NCBI RefSeq assembly: GCF_015689195.1
Contig: NZ_CP065044.1
Coordinates: 2,294,001 to 2,358,000 of the forward strand
Direction of reading: 5' to 3'
Length of the DNA stretch: 64,000 bases
Source: Pectobacterium aroidearum
GTDB taxonomy: Bacteria > Pseudomonadota > Gammaproteobacteria > Enterobacterales > Enterobacteriaceae
Shown here: positions 12,527-20,989 of the stretch, piece by piece
Numbering within the stretch: position 1 is the stretch's first letter
Layout of the letters: the number at the start of each line of letters is the position of its first letter
Made by a program: the position numbers and the translations under genes
The notes under the pieces: model-generated
What the model saw: only the letters and a program-made list of their open reading frames with translations
The model's database searches: none
Told to the model about the DNA's origin: nothing

Positions 12527-13351
12527 TTATCGCCAGAAATCATCAAAAACGGTAATCGGCGGACGGCGCTTATGTTCGGTTTTGCGATACCAGTTTTCGA
12601 TAATGGCCGCATCCTTAGCCTCAATCTGCTTGCCTTCCAGATAGTCGTCGATCTTTTCATAGGTGACACCCAGCGCGACTTCATCCGGGAGAGACGGGCG
12701 ATCTTCTTCCAGATCGGCGGTGGGGGCTTTGGTATAAAGATGAGAAGGGCAGCCCAGTTCGCGCAGCAGCGCTTTGCCTTGACGCTTGTTCAGTCGGAAA
12801 ATCGGGTTGATATCGGTACCGCCATCACCGTATTTGGTGAAAAAGCCCGTTACCGCTTCTGCGGCATGATCGGTGCCGACGACTAGCCCGGCGTTCATTC
12901 CCGCAATACTATACTGCGCTTTCATCCGTTCTCTGGCTTTCTCGTTGCCTTTGACAAAATCGGAAAGCTCCACGCCAATGGCGCGCAAGGTGGCTTCACT
13001 GGCTTCAATGGCGGGCTTGATGTTGACGGTTAACACGCGATCCGGTTGGATGAAGGCGATGGCATCCTGACAGTCGGCTTCATCCGCCTGTACGCCGTAA
13101 GGCAGTCGAACGGCGATGAACTGATAGCGAGCGTTCCCCGTTTCATTGCGTAATTCCGCGATAGCCGTCTGACACAGTTTGCCGGTCAGCGTAGAATCCT
13201 GACCGCCGCTGATTCCCAAAACTAACGACGTAACGAACGGGTGAGCATTCAGATAATTCTTTAAAAAATCAACGCTAACGCGGATTTCCTGTGCTGGTTC
13301 GATACTGTTTTTCACTCCCAACGCAGTGATAATGTCGTTTTGTAATGACAT
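12527..13351 (-). CDS. nadE: NH3-dependent NAD+ synthetase
   Basis: A 274-residue cytoplasmic enzyme that amidates deamido-NAD+ with ammonia and ATP to give NAD+, the last step of NAD synthesis. The P-loop-like pyrophosphatase motif is [11 protein letters not shown] (about residues 44-54). The deamido-NAD site ([20 protein letters not shown]) and the C-terminal [11 protein letters not shown] are present. There is no glutaminase domain, so this is the short ammonia-using form as in E. coli. It is divergent from osmE, the same pairing as in E. coli. Confidence 0.97.
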   Translation of the reverse strand: MSLQNDIITALGVKNSIEPAQEIRVSVDFLKNYLNAHPFVTSLVLGISGGQDSTLTGKLCQTAIAELRNETGNARYQFIAVRLPYGVQADEADCQDAIAFIQPDRVLTVNIKPAIEASEATLRAIGVELSDFVKGNEKARERMKAQYSIAGMNAGLVVGTDHAAEAVTGFFTKYGDGGTDINPIFRLNKRQGKALLRELGCPSHLYTKAPTADLEEDRPSLPDEVALGVTYEKIDDYLEGKQIEAKDAAIIENWYRKTEHKRRPPITVFDDFWR

Positions 13352-13577
13352 GCCATCCCCCTCCTGAACTTATTGATACTGCAAAAGAATTATTACGATT
13401 GCCTGAGTGTAAAACGAATTGGCGTGAAGAAAAAGAACAAGCTGTCAGGTAGTCATTTTCCCTATAGGTAACCGATTTTTGACTATCGGCCAATATGTTA
13501 CATATCCACGTTATGATTTGAAAAAGTGGTTGCCGCCGACTAGCCTTAGTGTGACCCATTCATAATGAGGTGATGAG

Positions 13578-13910
13578 ATGAAGAATAACAGATTACTGAT
13601 GTGTATTGCGGCAGCAGGTGCTGTCATGTTGGCGGGATGTTCGGCTTATAACAAAGCAGAAAGCTATGTCAATGAGCCTGTGGTGAAAGATGTGAAGGTG
13701 GGAATGACGAAGCAGCAGGTTCATCAGATTGCGGGGACGGGCGGCACTGAGAAACGTTTGGTGAATGCCAAGGGCACCTGTAGTGATTATCTGCTGAAAA
13801 ACCGCGATGGTACCGCGCAGAACTATTTCGTGAGCTATAACGACACGGGGCATGTTCTCAATAAAGGCTTCCAGAGCTGCCAGGCTTACGATACTAACCC
13901 ACAGCGCTAG
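13578..13910 (+). CDS. osmE: Osmotically inducible lipoprotein OsmE
   Basis: A 110-residue lipoprotein precursor. A short basic N-terminus and hydrophobic core end in the lipobox LAGC (Cys21), so it should be lipidated and anchored in the envelope. The body is a SmpA/OmlA-like fold with PVVKDVKVGMTKQQVHQIAG and FVSYNDTGHVLN, as in E. coli OsmE. The family is induced by osmotic stress and stationary phase; its biochemical role is not settled. The start lies behind ATGAGGTGATGAG. A strong bidirectional terminator follows. Confidence 0.9.
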   Translation: MKNNRLLMCIAAAGAVMLAGCSAYNKAESYVNEPVVKDVKVGMTKQQVHQIAGTGGTEKRLVNAKGTCSDYLLKNRDGTAQNYFVSYNDTGHVLNKGFQSCQAYDTNPQR

Positions 13911-13951
13911 TTAACCTGATAGCACGATATCGTTATTAGAAAAGTGTTATA

Positions 13952-13984
13952 AAAAACGCCGACAGCTCCAGCCGTCGGCGTTTT
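13952..13984. terminator. Bidirectional terminator between osmE and tcyP
   Basis: AAAAACGCCGAC and GTCGGCGTTTT form a long GC-rich stem with A and T runs on opposite sides. It sits between convergent osmE (plus) and tcyP (minus) and probably stops both transcripts. Confidence 0.88.
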
Positions 13985-14005
13985 CTTTTGTGCAGCAAGC
14001 GTGGC

Positions 14006-15400
14006 TTAACGGTGTGTCAGTTCCGCGTCATCCTGCGCGTTGAAAACCGTTTTATCTGTTTGTTTCATCAGTTGGCTGGTGACGGTACCGGCCGTCATCG
14101 AACCGCTGACGTTAAGCGCAGTACGGCCCATATCGATAAGTGGCTCAATGGAGATCAGCAGCGCAACGAGGGTCACTGGCAGCCCCATAGCAGGCAGGAC
14201 GATGAGTGCGGCAAAGGTTGCGCCGCCACCGACACCGGCTACGCCGGCAGAACTGATCGTGACGATACCGACCAGCGTCGCGATCCAGACAGGATCCAGC
14301 GGGTTAATGCCGACCGTTGGGGCGACCATGACGGCCAGCATTGCTGGATAAAGCCCTGCACAACCATTCTGACCGATGGTCGTACCGAAAGAGGCTGCGA
14401 AGCTGGCGATAGATTGCGGTACGCCAATACGGCGCGTTTGCGCCTCAATGCTGAGTGGGATCGTCGCTGCACTGGAGCGGCTGGTAAACGCGAACGTCAG
14501 CACTGGCCAGACTTTACGATAAAAACGCGCCGGATTGATACCGGTGAAAGACAGAATCAGCGCATGGACGCCGAACATAATCGCCAGCCCCAGATAGGAC
14601 GCGACAACGAAGCTACCCAGCTTGAGGATGTCTTGCAGGTTAGAACTAGCGACCATTTTGGTCATTAACGCCATGACGCCGTATGGAGTCAATTTCATCA
14701 CCAGGCGGACGAGCTTCATCACCCAGGATTGCAGCGTATCAATGGCGGTTAACACACGTTCGCCTTTCACCGCGTCATCTTTCAGTAGTTGCAGGGCAGC
14801 CACACCAAGGAACGCCGCGAAGACGACGATACTGATAATGGACGTCGGGTTAGCGCCGGTTAGCTCAGCAAACGGGTTTTTAGGAATGAATGACAGGATA
14901 AGCTGAGGAACGTTAAGGTCAGCAACTTTACCGGCATAGTTGTTTTCAATCGCCGTTAATCGCGCGGTTTCCTGTGCGCCTTGCACCAACCCGGTAGCCG
15001 TCAGGCCAAACAAGTTAGTCACAAAGACGCCGACCAACGCAGAAATCAGCGTGGTGATCAACAGGGTGGAAAGCGTTAATAGGCTGATTTTCCCTAATGA
15101 CGACGCATTATGCAGCTTGGCAACAGAATTCAGGATGGAGATAAATACCAGCGGCATGACGATCATCTGTAACAGCTGCACATAGCCATTACCGACGATG
15201 TTAAACCATGAGATGGACTGTTTAATGACCGGGTTGTCGCCGCCATAAATCAGATGCAGCGCCAGACCAAATAATACCCCGACAACCAAACCCAGCAACA
15301 CTTTCTTTGCCAGACTCCAGGAGGGGTTACGGCTGGCGTAACCTAGTCCGAGTAGTAATACGACAAATAGCAGAATATTTATGAGTAGCGGAAAATTCAT
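14006..15400 (-). CDS. tcyP: L-cystine importer TcyP (YdjN)
   Basis: A 464-residue sodium/dicarboxylate symporter-family protein of the inner membrane. It matches E. coli TcyP (YdjN), which imports L-cystine. Conserved stretches are [19 protein letters not shown], the re-entrant loop [34 protein letters not shown] and the acidic end DDAELTHR. The start at 15400 (MNFPLL) agrees with E. coli and has AGGGAG upstream; the open frame extends 37 codons further but without homology. In E. coli the gene is under CysB; no such site was identified here. Confidence 0.93.
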   Translation of the reverse strand: MNFPLLINILLFVVLLLGLGYASRNPSWSLAKKVLLGLVVGVLFGLALHLIYGGDNPVIKQSISWFNIVGNGYVQLLQMIVMPLVFISILNSVAKLHNASSLGKISLLTLSTLLITTLISALVGVFVTNLFGLTATGLVQGAQETARLTAIENNYAGKVADLNVPQLILSFIPKNPFAELTGANPTSIISIVVFAAFLGVAALQLLKDDAVKGERVLTAIDTLQSWVMKLVRLVMKLTPYGVMALMTKMVASSNLQDILKLGSFVVASYLGLAIMFGVHALILSFTGINPARFYRKVWPVLTFAFTSRSSAATIPLSIEAQTRRIGVPQSIASFAASFGTTIGQNGCAGLYPAMLAVMVAPTVGINPLDPVWIATLVGIVTISSAGVAGVGGGATFAALIVLPAMGLPVTLVALLISIEPLIDMGRTALNVSGSMTAGTVTSQLMKQTDKTVFNAQDDAELTHR

Positions 15401-15570
15401 CCGGCTTTGCTCCCTATCAGTGAATCGCACCACATTGGCCACGCCCTGCGTCACAACGCAGAACGGTAGAGGCAGTGTGATCTTTTGCGATAAAAAATAA
15501 CAAACGCGCACAGGATAACAGGTCTTTTGCCATCATGTTACAGACATATGTCTGACGGTAGGTCACGCGG

Positions 15571-16146
15571 CTATTTCACATATTGAAAGAGGTACGTTTG
15601 GGCTGACTGCAAAAAGCGAAATGACTGCTCGTAGGTACAGCAATTCAAATTCTTCTGCGGTTGATACAGTGAAAAACCGATACAGGCAATGCACAGGAAT
15701 CGCTCCAGTTGATTACCTTTTTGGCTGTTTAAGAGCGGTAAGCGGAAACGCCAGCGGCAGGGCCAAAGCAGGGGAACACCGGAGGGGGTCAGCATGTCAG
15801 CAAGGATGTGGCTCAAATAGCCGACGATCATGGCATGGTAAGCATCAGTCGGAATCGGCCAATCTGGCGGCAGACGCGTTTGAATAAAGAAGATACCGGC
15901 GGCGATAGCAAGGAGGCTGTGCGTAAACCCTCGATGACCAAAGAGACGGGCAATCGGCGCGGAAAGCCACTTAAGGCGCTGCCCGAGGACAGATTTGGGG
16001 TGATCGATATCGGGCAGCAGCGCGGTAAGGAGTGCACCGGGAATAATGTGCCACCAGTCTCCGGCAGCCAGCGCGGGCGATAATTCAACTTTTTTAGCCA
16101 GAATCGCGCAGGCAACAGAAAACAGCAGGTGTCCTTCCGCAGTCAT
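15571..16146 (-). CDS. ydjM: SOS-associated inner-membrane protein YdjM
   Basis: A 191-residue membrane protein of the YdjM/LexA-regulated hydrolase-like family (DUF457). The conserved histidine-acid motifs are TAEGHLLFS, LLPDIDHPKS and FGHRGFTHSLLA, typical of membrane-bound putative metal-dependent hydrolases. The enzymatic role is unknown. The ATG at 16146 (MTAEGH) is used, as in E. coli, rather than an upstream TTG at 16158. A near-consensus LexA operator lies 17 bases upstream, matching the known SOS control of ydjM in E. coli. It borders the pectin block and is followed by tcyP on the same strand. Confidence 0.88.
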   Translation of the reverse strand: MTAEGHLLFSVACAILAKKVELSPALAAGDWWHIIPGALLTALLPDIDHPKSVLGQRLKWLSAPIARLFGHRGFTHSLLAIAAGIFFIQTRLPPDWPIPTDAYHAMIVGYLSHILADMLTPSGVPLLWPCRWRFRLPLLNSQKGNQLERFLCIACIGFSLYQPQKNLNCCTYEQSFRFLQSAQTYLFQYVK

Positions 16147-16162
16147 GAAACGTCTCAAATAA

Positions 16163-16182
16163 AACTGTTATTTTATACAGTA
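16163..16182 (-). promoter_or_regulatory. LexA box upstream of ydjM
   Basis: AACTGTTATTTTATACAGTA contains CTG-N10-CAG with an AT-rich core, close to the LexA consensus. It ends 17 bases before the ydjM start codon. E. coli ydjM is a known LexA-regulated gene, so SOS induction is expected. Confidence 0.82.
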
Positions 16183-16256
16183 TAAGAGATTATCCCTGCC
16201 TGCGGAAGCGGTGACGGCGTAACGATTTATTTCGGCTATGGTGTGCTTGCCGCCTT

Positions 16257-17219
16257 TTATGGCGCGGCTTTCGGCTGTTCTGTGCTTACCGGTAAAACAC
16301 GCAGCCAGTTGTCCAGTAGCTGAGGCCAGGCAGCGGCAGGCAGCCCTTTGGTACCGCGCAGGCCGAAACCGTGTTTACCTTTCTCAAAGAGATGCATTTC
16401 AACCGGAATTTGTTTTGCCCGCAGTGCGCTGAACATCACCAGACTGTTATCAACCGATACCGAAGGGTCATCAACCGCATGCACCAGAAACGTAGGGGGT
16501 GTTTGCGCGGTAACCTGTTTCTCTGGAGAGTAACGCAGCACCTGCGCTTCTGTCGGCTGTTCGCCGATCAACTGTTTGCGCGAGCCTGCATGCGCAATAT
16601 CCGCCTGCATCGAAATCACGGGGTACATCAGCACCATGAAATCAGGACGTGCACTTACGCTATCAATGGCATCTGTCGCGGGGTAAACGGACTGCGCAAA
16701 TCGGGTTCCGAGGCTGGCAGCAACATGACCACCGGCGGAAAACCCCATAATACCGATGCGCTGTGGGTTAATGTGCCATTTATCAGCGTTGGCTCTCAGG
16801 GTTCTGATAGCACGCTGTGCATCGGCCAATGGAGCATCAGCGCCTTCTTTATGGCCTTCACCGGGCATACGGTAGGTCATCACAAAAAGTGTGTATCCCT
16901 GCTGATTAAAGAAAGGGGCCAGATCGCTGCCTTCCTTATCCAACACCACGCGCTGGTAAGATCCGCCTGGTGTAATGAGCAATGCCATGCCATTGGGCTT
17001 CTCTGCTGGATAAACGGTAATTTCGGGGCTGCGAATACCGGTTGCTGCCCGATCGGGAAGAGAGGGATCTTTGCTTCGTTCGACCAGTTGCGGCTGTGCC
17101 GTTGAAGAAGAGGCTCCCGGCGCTTCGCCGTGTGGCCAGACAGGAAAAACAGGTTGGGCGTAACTGAATCCATTTACAGACATCATAATGGCCCCGACAA
17201 GCAGAGAACGAACAATCAT
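16257..17219 (-). CDS. paeX: Pectin acetylesterase PaeX, periplasmic
   Basis: A 320-residue precursor with a cleavable signal peptide (about residues 1-21, ending SYA). The mature part is an alpha/beta-hydrolase with the nucleophile box GFSAG (Ser161), an oxyanion-side motif ITPGGSYQ, and likely Asp and His partners in HAVDDPS and KGKHGFG. Length, signal peptide and location next to kdgM match Dickeya PaeX (322 residues), which removes acetyl groups from oligogalacturonides in the periplasm. There it is co-transcribed with kdgM under KdgR and CRP. A 354-base gap with an inverted repeat separates it from kdgM here. A generic acetyl-xylan-esterase-like assignment is the alternative. Confidence 0.85.
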   Translation of the reverse strand: MIVRSLLVGAIMMSVNGFSYAQPVFPVWPHGEAPGASSSTAQPQLVERSKDPSLPDRAATGIRSPEITVYPAEKPNGMALLITPGGSYQRVVLDKEGSDLAPFFNQQGYTLFVMTYRMPGEGHKEGADAPLADAQRAIRTLRANADKWHINPQRIGIMGFSAGGHVAASLGTRFAQSVYPATDAIDSVSARPDFMVLMYPVISMQADIAHAGSRKQLIGEQPTEAQVLRYSPEKQVTAQTPPTFLVHAVDDPSVSVDNSLVMFSALRAKQIPVEMHLFEKGKHGFGLRGTKGLPAAAWPQLLDNWLRVLPVSTEQPKAAP

Positions 17220-17477
17220 GATAGATCACCTGACAAAGGGAAGGAGGGGGGAAATCGTTGGGCGATGGTAAAAAAATAGGGTAGCCATCACATCGGAGAA
17301 AAAATGACCACCCTGAACCGTAAATTTTAATAAAGAAATAACATTCATACACGAAGAGGGTAAATCAGACACAGTAATTCCAACAGCTAAAACGCATGTA
17401 ACTAAAACATATTTAACTAGAGCGTATGTCACAAAGAAACGTAACTAACCTGCTTAACCTACGACGAACATCATAAT

Positions 17478-17534
17478 AAAGGGATGTTAATGATAAAATA
17501 AAACCAGTAAACCCATTAACAATAACATCCCTTT
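17478..17534 (-). repeat. Inverted repeat in the kdgM-paeX gap
   Basis: AAAGGGATGTTA (17478-17489) and TAACATCCCTTT (17523-17534) are perfect 12-base inverted arms around 33 bases, with further inner pairing GTTAATG/CATTAAC. On the minus strand it lies just after the kdgM stop and could be a partial terminator or RNA-stability hairpin that lowers paeX expression. The rest of the gap (17220-17477) is AT-rich. It contains degenerate repeats of about 15 bases near 17388-17450 and no gene that I can support. Confidence 0.65.
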
Positions 17535-17573
17535 TTCTTACTAATAATGCTTATTTAGATAATAAGGCCGTTA

Positions 17574-18296
17574 TTAGAAGCTATATTGTACACCAACACG
17601 GAAACGGGTTTGACGATGATCTGTTTTTCCATCTTGAGCAACGTTACCAACAGCAGTGTATGGTTTCCAATTTTTATCCCACTTATAAGAAAGTTTTACG
17701 TCGTGATCGAAGTTATCATTGTCGTTATCGTAAAGAGTTTTCCCAGCTTTAGTTGCTTTTTTATAATCTAACTCATAATCAACTTGAAAATCTTTCAGGA
17801 ATTTATAACTTAAAACAGTCGTTAAGTTATAGCCTTTCTCGACAGAAGGATCTCCATTTTTTCCGTTAATTTTTAGCCCACTCTCTCTGAGGTAATATGG
17901 ACGATAGCGGAAAGAAACAGAAAAATCATCAGTAACAGCCGCACGGCCACGTAGATAAGGGCGGTAGTTGTTAGAAGTAGAACTTGAATCTAAAGAGAAA
18001 CCTGGTTCAACTTGGAAAGTTTTATTAATTTTGTACACATAGCTAGCAACTACTTCGGTGCCGTTGCTGACGGTTTCATTAAATGGCTTATCAGGCGTCG
18101 TTTCGTTACTTGCTTGACGCCATTTTGCTTCGGCTGAAAGACCAAAACCATTATCAAAACGATGAGATATTGATAGACGGTCCCGGTGATCTCTAGTTGG
18201 AGTGTCTTTCATTTCATGACGATAATCGATCGTTACAGCCATTGCGTTCACACTAATTAATGACGTAACTGCCAGAGCTAGTAATTTAACTTTCAT
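17574..18296 (-). CDS. kdgM: Oligogalacturonate-specific porin KdgM
   Basis: A 240-residue outer-membrane protein with a signal peptide (MKVKLLALAVTSLISVNAMA). The mature chain has alternating beta-strand pattern and ends in VGVQYSF, with the terminal Phe expected of a beta-barrel porin. It belongs to the KdgM family, small monomeric 12-strand porins that carry acidic oligogalacturonides. Its place between togMNAB and paeX matches the pectin cluster of Dickeya. Expression in that genus is repressed by KdgR and activated by CRP; candidate sites for both lie upstream. Confidence 0.9.
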   Translation of the reverse strand: MKVKLLALAVTSLISVNAMAVTIDYRHEMKDTPTRDHRDRLSISHRFDNGFGLSAEAKWRQASNETTPDKPFNETVSNGTEVVASYVYKINKTFQVEPGFSLDSSSTSNNYRPYLRGRAAVTDDFSVSFRYRPYYLRESGLKINGKNGDPSVEKGYNLTTVLSYKFLKDFQVDYELDYKKATKAGKTLYDNDNDNFDHDVKLSYKWDKNWKPYTAVGNVAQDGKTDHRQTRFRVGVQYSF

Positions 18297-18391
18297 TGTT
18301 ATATTCCCTATTGGTTAGGATATCTCTAATAAAAAACACGCATTATGCTTTTTGGGACAAGTTCTATTTTATTTATTATTAAACTACGTTC

Positions 18392-18407
18392 TGTGATCGA
18401 GATCGTC
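18392..18407 (-). promoter_or_regulatory. CRP-like site upstream of kdgM
   Basis: TGTGATCGAGATCGTC keeps the first CRP half-site TGTGA, the six-base spacer and TC of the second half. A second partial match, TGTGAGGGAGATCGAA, lies at 18441-18456. Catabolite activation of kdgM is known in Dickeya; the assignment here is by pattern only. Confidence 0.4.
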
Positions 18408-18422
18408 TTGAGTAACAAAAAG

Positions 18423-18437
18423 TAAAATGGGGTTTCA
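18423..18437 (-). promoter_or_regulatory. KdgR-like operator upstream of kdgM
   Basis: TAAAATGGGGTTTCA fits the KdgR pattern (W-R-AAAY-RNY-RTTTY-W) with one mismatch in the centre. It lies between the two CRP-like sites upstream of kdgM, as expected for a repressor of pectin genes that is relieved by 2-keto-3-deoxygluconate. Confidence 0.45.
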
Positions 18438-18485
18438 AATTGTGAGGGAGATCGAATTGAATATCGCGGTTGTTTTAATTTAAAT

Positions 18486-18516
18486 GAAAAATCCCTGCCG
18501 TCAGTGCGGCAGGGAT
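18486..18516 (-). terminator. Terminator after togB
   Basis: Read on the minus strand, ATCCCTGCCG and CGGCAGGGAT form a ten-pair stem followed by TTTTC. It ends the pelW-togMNAB transcript and isolates the kdgM promoter region. Confidence 0.85.
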
Positions 18517-18543
18517 GAATTACAGAGTAAATCGAGTACTACA

Positions 18544-19833
18544 TTATTTCATTGCGCGTTTCAGAATACGCTCAGATTGACGCTGGAAGTATTTCGCTGC
18601 GTCTTCCACAGATTTCTGACCGTAATCGATAGACTGGATGGTATCACCAAACAGAGAAACGATTTGTGGATCGTCGAAATAAGGAGAAACGGCAACGTCA
18701 TGTGGCAGAGACAGCGCCAGTTTCAACCCGGCAACCGCTGGTGCATCGTCTTTGATGACGCCATCAGCAGTCAGCTGAGCAACAGCCGCTTTACTCAACG
18801 GAACACCACGTTCCAGACCCAGAGCCTGAGCACCTTCTTTACTGTTCAGCAGGAAATTGATCAGCTGAGCAGACTCTTTAGGATACTTAGTCGATTTACC
18901 GATAGACAGCATCTGTGCAGGTTTGAAGAACAAGCCGGCATCTTTCGCGCCTGGCAACATTGGGTAGTTACCCAATTCCAGTTTTGCTGGTGGTTGCAGG
19001 TTGTCAGAGTACTTGGTAATGGTGGAGTTCCACATGTAAGTACCAGACCACTCGCCGTTGATCCATGGCTTCATTTCATACATGTTGCTCTTGCCGAAAG
19101 AGGCATAGTACTTAGCATCAGGCATGACATGGCTGTCGATCAGTTTTTTATACATGCCAAAGAATTCAGCCCATTGCGCATCGGTATAGGCGAATTTCTG
19201 ACCTTTTACATCAATCGCTGGAATGTTGTACTTCTGAACCATATAAGAGTTCAGCAGTGCCAGAGAATCCTGGTGTTCCAATACGATAGGGTAGTATTGG
19301 TCGCCCAGTTTCTCTTTGAACACTTTACCGGCGTTCAGCAGTTCGTCCCACGTTTTCGGATATTCCAGACCGGCTTTTTTCCAGCTTTCGGTATTGAAAT
19401 AGAACACGCGAGCAGTAACGGAAATCGGAATACCGTTCAGTTTGCCGTTGACCGTGGTGTTTTGCAGTTCTTTGGATTCGAACTGGGTCAGATCCAGAGA
19501 ATCTTTAACCTTGTTCAGATCGTAAAAACCATCGCCGTTTTTAGAGAAAATCGGCAGCCAGTTCCAGTTGGTCTGCATCACATCTGGCTCGGTATTACCG
19601 GCAATCTGCGTTGTCAGACGAGACAGGTGACCATCCCAGCCCGTGTATTCCGCTTTAACGGTGATGTTTGGATGCTGCTTATGGAACTCTTCAATGGCTT
19701 TGAGCGTCTGCTGGTGACGGCTGTTGCCGCCCCACCAGGACATTCTCAATTCCACATTATCAGCGGCTAAAGACGGCATTGCCACTAACGCCAGAGATGA
19801 AGCTATTAACGTGTGTAGGATCGCTTTTTTCAT
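18544..19833 (-). CDS. togB: Oligogalacturonide-binding periplasmic protein TogB
   Basis: A 429-residue family 1 extracellular solute-binding protein with a signal peptide (about residues 1-23, ending SLAA). It begins the mature chain with DNVELRMSWWGGNSRHQQTL, typical of carbohydrate-binding lipoprotein-like partners of MalFGK-type transporters. As the last gene of pelW-togMNAB it corresponds to TogB, which delivers oligogalacturonides to TogMN in Dickeya and also serves in chemotaxis. The gap to togA is 15 bases. A terminator lies 27 bases past its stop. Confidence 0.92.
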   Translation of the reverse strand: MKKAILHTLIASSLALVAMPSLAADNVELRMSWWGGNSRHQQTLKAIEEFHKQHPNITVKAEYTGWDGHLSRLTTQIAGNTEPDVMQTNWNWLPIFSKNGDGFYDLNKVKDSLDLTQFESKELQNTTVNGKLNGIPISVTARVFYFNTESWKKAGLEYPKTWDELLNAGKVFKEKLGDQYYPIVLEHQDSLALLNSYMVQKYNIPAIDVKGQKFAYTDAQWAEFFGMYKKLIDSHVMPDAKYYASFGKSNMYEMKPWINGEWSGTYMWNSTITKYSDNLQPPAKLELGNYPMLPGAKDAGLFFKPAQMLSIGKSTKYPKESAQLINFLLNSKEGAQALGLERGVPLSKAAVAQLTADGVIKDDAPAVAGLKLALSLPHDVAVSPYFDDPQIVSLFGDTIQSIDYGQKSVEDAAKYFQRQSERILKRAMK

Positions 19834-19848
19834 CGGTTACTACTCCTG

Positions 19849-20976
19849 TTAAAGAGAGATATTTTTTTCTGTTTTTGCATCAAAAATATGGCATTTTTCC
19901 ATGTCGAACTGGAAATATACCGGACGATGCAGTCCCTTCTCGATAATCAGCCGACCTTCGTCATAAGGAATGCGGCTGGTTAATTCAAAGCCATCGACTT
20001 TAATGTACATAAAGAATTCGTGACCCATGTTTTCTACGCGAACCAGCTCACCCTGTGAGTGGCTGCCTTCAAATGGCGTATCTGACACGGAAACATAGTC
20101 TGGACGAACACCGAAGAATACGTCTTGTCCGATATAGCTGCGGACTTTGTCTTGCTTCGCACTGCTTAATACCAGCGCGTTATTACCCACAACAACGCCA
20201 ACCTGACCGTCTTTCTCGACCAGTTTGCACGGCTTAATGTTCATTTCTGGTGAGCCAATGAAGCCAGCAACGAACATGTTGACAGGGAAGTGGTACAGGT
20301 TATCTGGTGTGTCGACCTGCATGATGTGACCGAGTTTCATCACGCAGATACGGTCACCCATGGTCATGGCTTCAGTCTGATCGTGGGTAACATATACGCT
20401 TGTCGCCGCTTTACCGCTTTTCTTCAACTGCTTGTGCAGGTCGGAAATACGGATACGCATGGAAGCACGCAGTTTGGCATCCAGGTTTGACAACGGTTCG
20501 TCAAACAGGAATACATCGGGTTTTTTAACGATGGCGCGGCCTACGGCTACACGTTGTGCCTGACCACCAGACAGCTGGCGCGGCAGACGATCCATCAGTT
20601 CTTCCAGCTCCAGAATTTTGGCGGCTTCAGCTACCTGCGCTTCGATTTGCTCTTTAGGCAGTTTGCTCAGCTTCAGACCAAACGCCAGGTTCTCTTTTAC
20701 CGTCATGTGAGGGTAGAGGGCATAGTTCTGGAACACCATTGCAATCCCACGCTCTTTTGGCGCCAGATTGTTAACAACGCGCTCACCGATGCGAACTTCA
20801 CCGCCGCTAATGGTTTCCAGGCCTGCCAGCATGCGCAGCGTGGTGGATTTCGCACAGCCAGACGGGCCGACGATAACCATGAATTCGCCGTCTTTAATCG
20901 TCAGGTCGATGCCGTGAACAGCTTTGAAACCGTTGGAGTATACTTTTTCCAGTTTATTGAAAATAACTTCAGCCAT
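19849..20976 (-). CDS. togA: Oligogalacturonide ABC transporter ATPase TogA
   Basis: A 375-residue MalK-type ATPase that powers the TogMN permease. The nucleotide-binding domain has Walker A GPSGCAKST (about residues 38-46), Q-loop FQNYALYPHMTV, signature LSGGQAQRVAVGRAIV, Walker B DVFLFDEPLSNLDAKLR and the H-loop VTHDQTEAMTMGD. A C-terminal TOBE/OB regulatory domain starts near residue 240. The glycine normally before the Walker A lysine is alanine (GCG codon). Whether this is usual for TogA I cannot check. It lies 13 bases after togN and 15 before togB. Confidence 0.93.
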   Translation of the reverse strand: MAEVIFNKLEKVYSNGFKAVHGIDLTIKDGEFMVIVGPSGCAKSTTLRMLAGLETISGGEVRIGERVVNNLAPKERGIAMVFQNYALYPHMTVKENLAFGLKLSKLPKEQIEAQVAEAAKILELEELMDRLPRQLSGGQAQRVAVGRAIVKKPDVFLFDEPLSNLDAKLRASMRIRISDLHKQLKKSGKAATSVYVTHDQTEAMTMGDRICVMKLGHIMQVDTPDNLYHFPVNMFVAGFIGSPEMNIKPCKLVEKDGQVGVVVGNNALVLSSAKQDKVRSYIGQDVFFGVRPDYVSVSDTPFEGSHSQGELVRVENMGHEFFMYIKVDGFELTSRIPYDEGRLIIEKGLHRPVYFQFDMEKCHIFDAKTEKNISL

Positions 20977-20989
20977 GATAAATCCTCTA

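Noticed and set aside
16371-17105. 244-codon open frame on the plus strand within paeX
   Set aside because: Antisense to a gene with signal peptide and catalytic serine motif; no homology or start signal was seen.
17388-17450. Degenerate repeats of about 15 bases near AACTA/ACATA motifs
   Set aside because: The copies differ at many positions and are AT-rich, so they may be simple drift in a low-complexity gap.
18484-19770. 428-codon open frame on the plus strand opposite togB
   Set aside because: It mirrors togB almost end to end. The protein has no recognisable domain, signal or ribosome-binding site. togB is strongly supported, so this is a codon-usage shadow.
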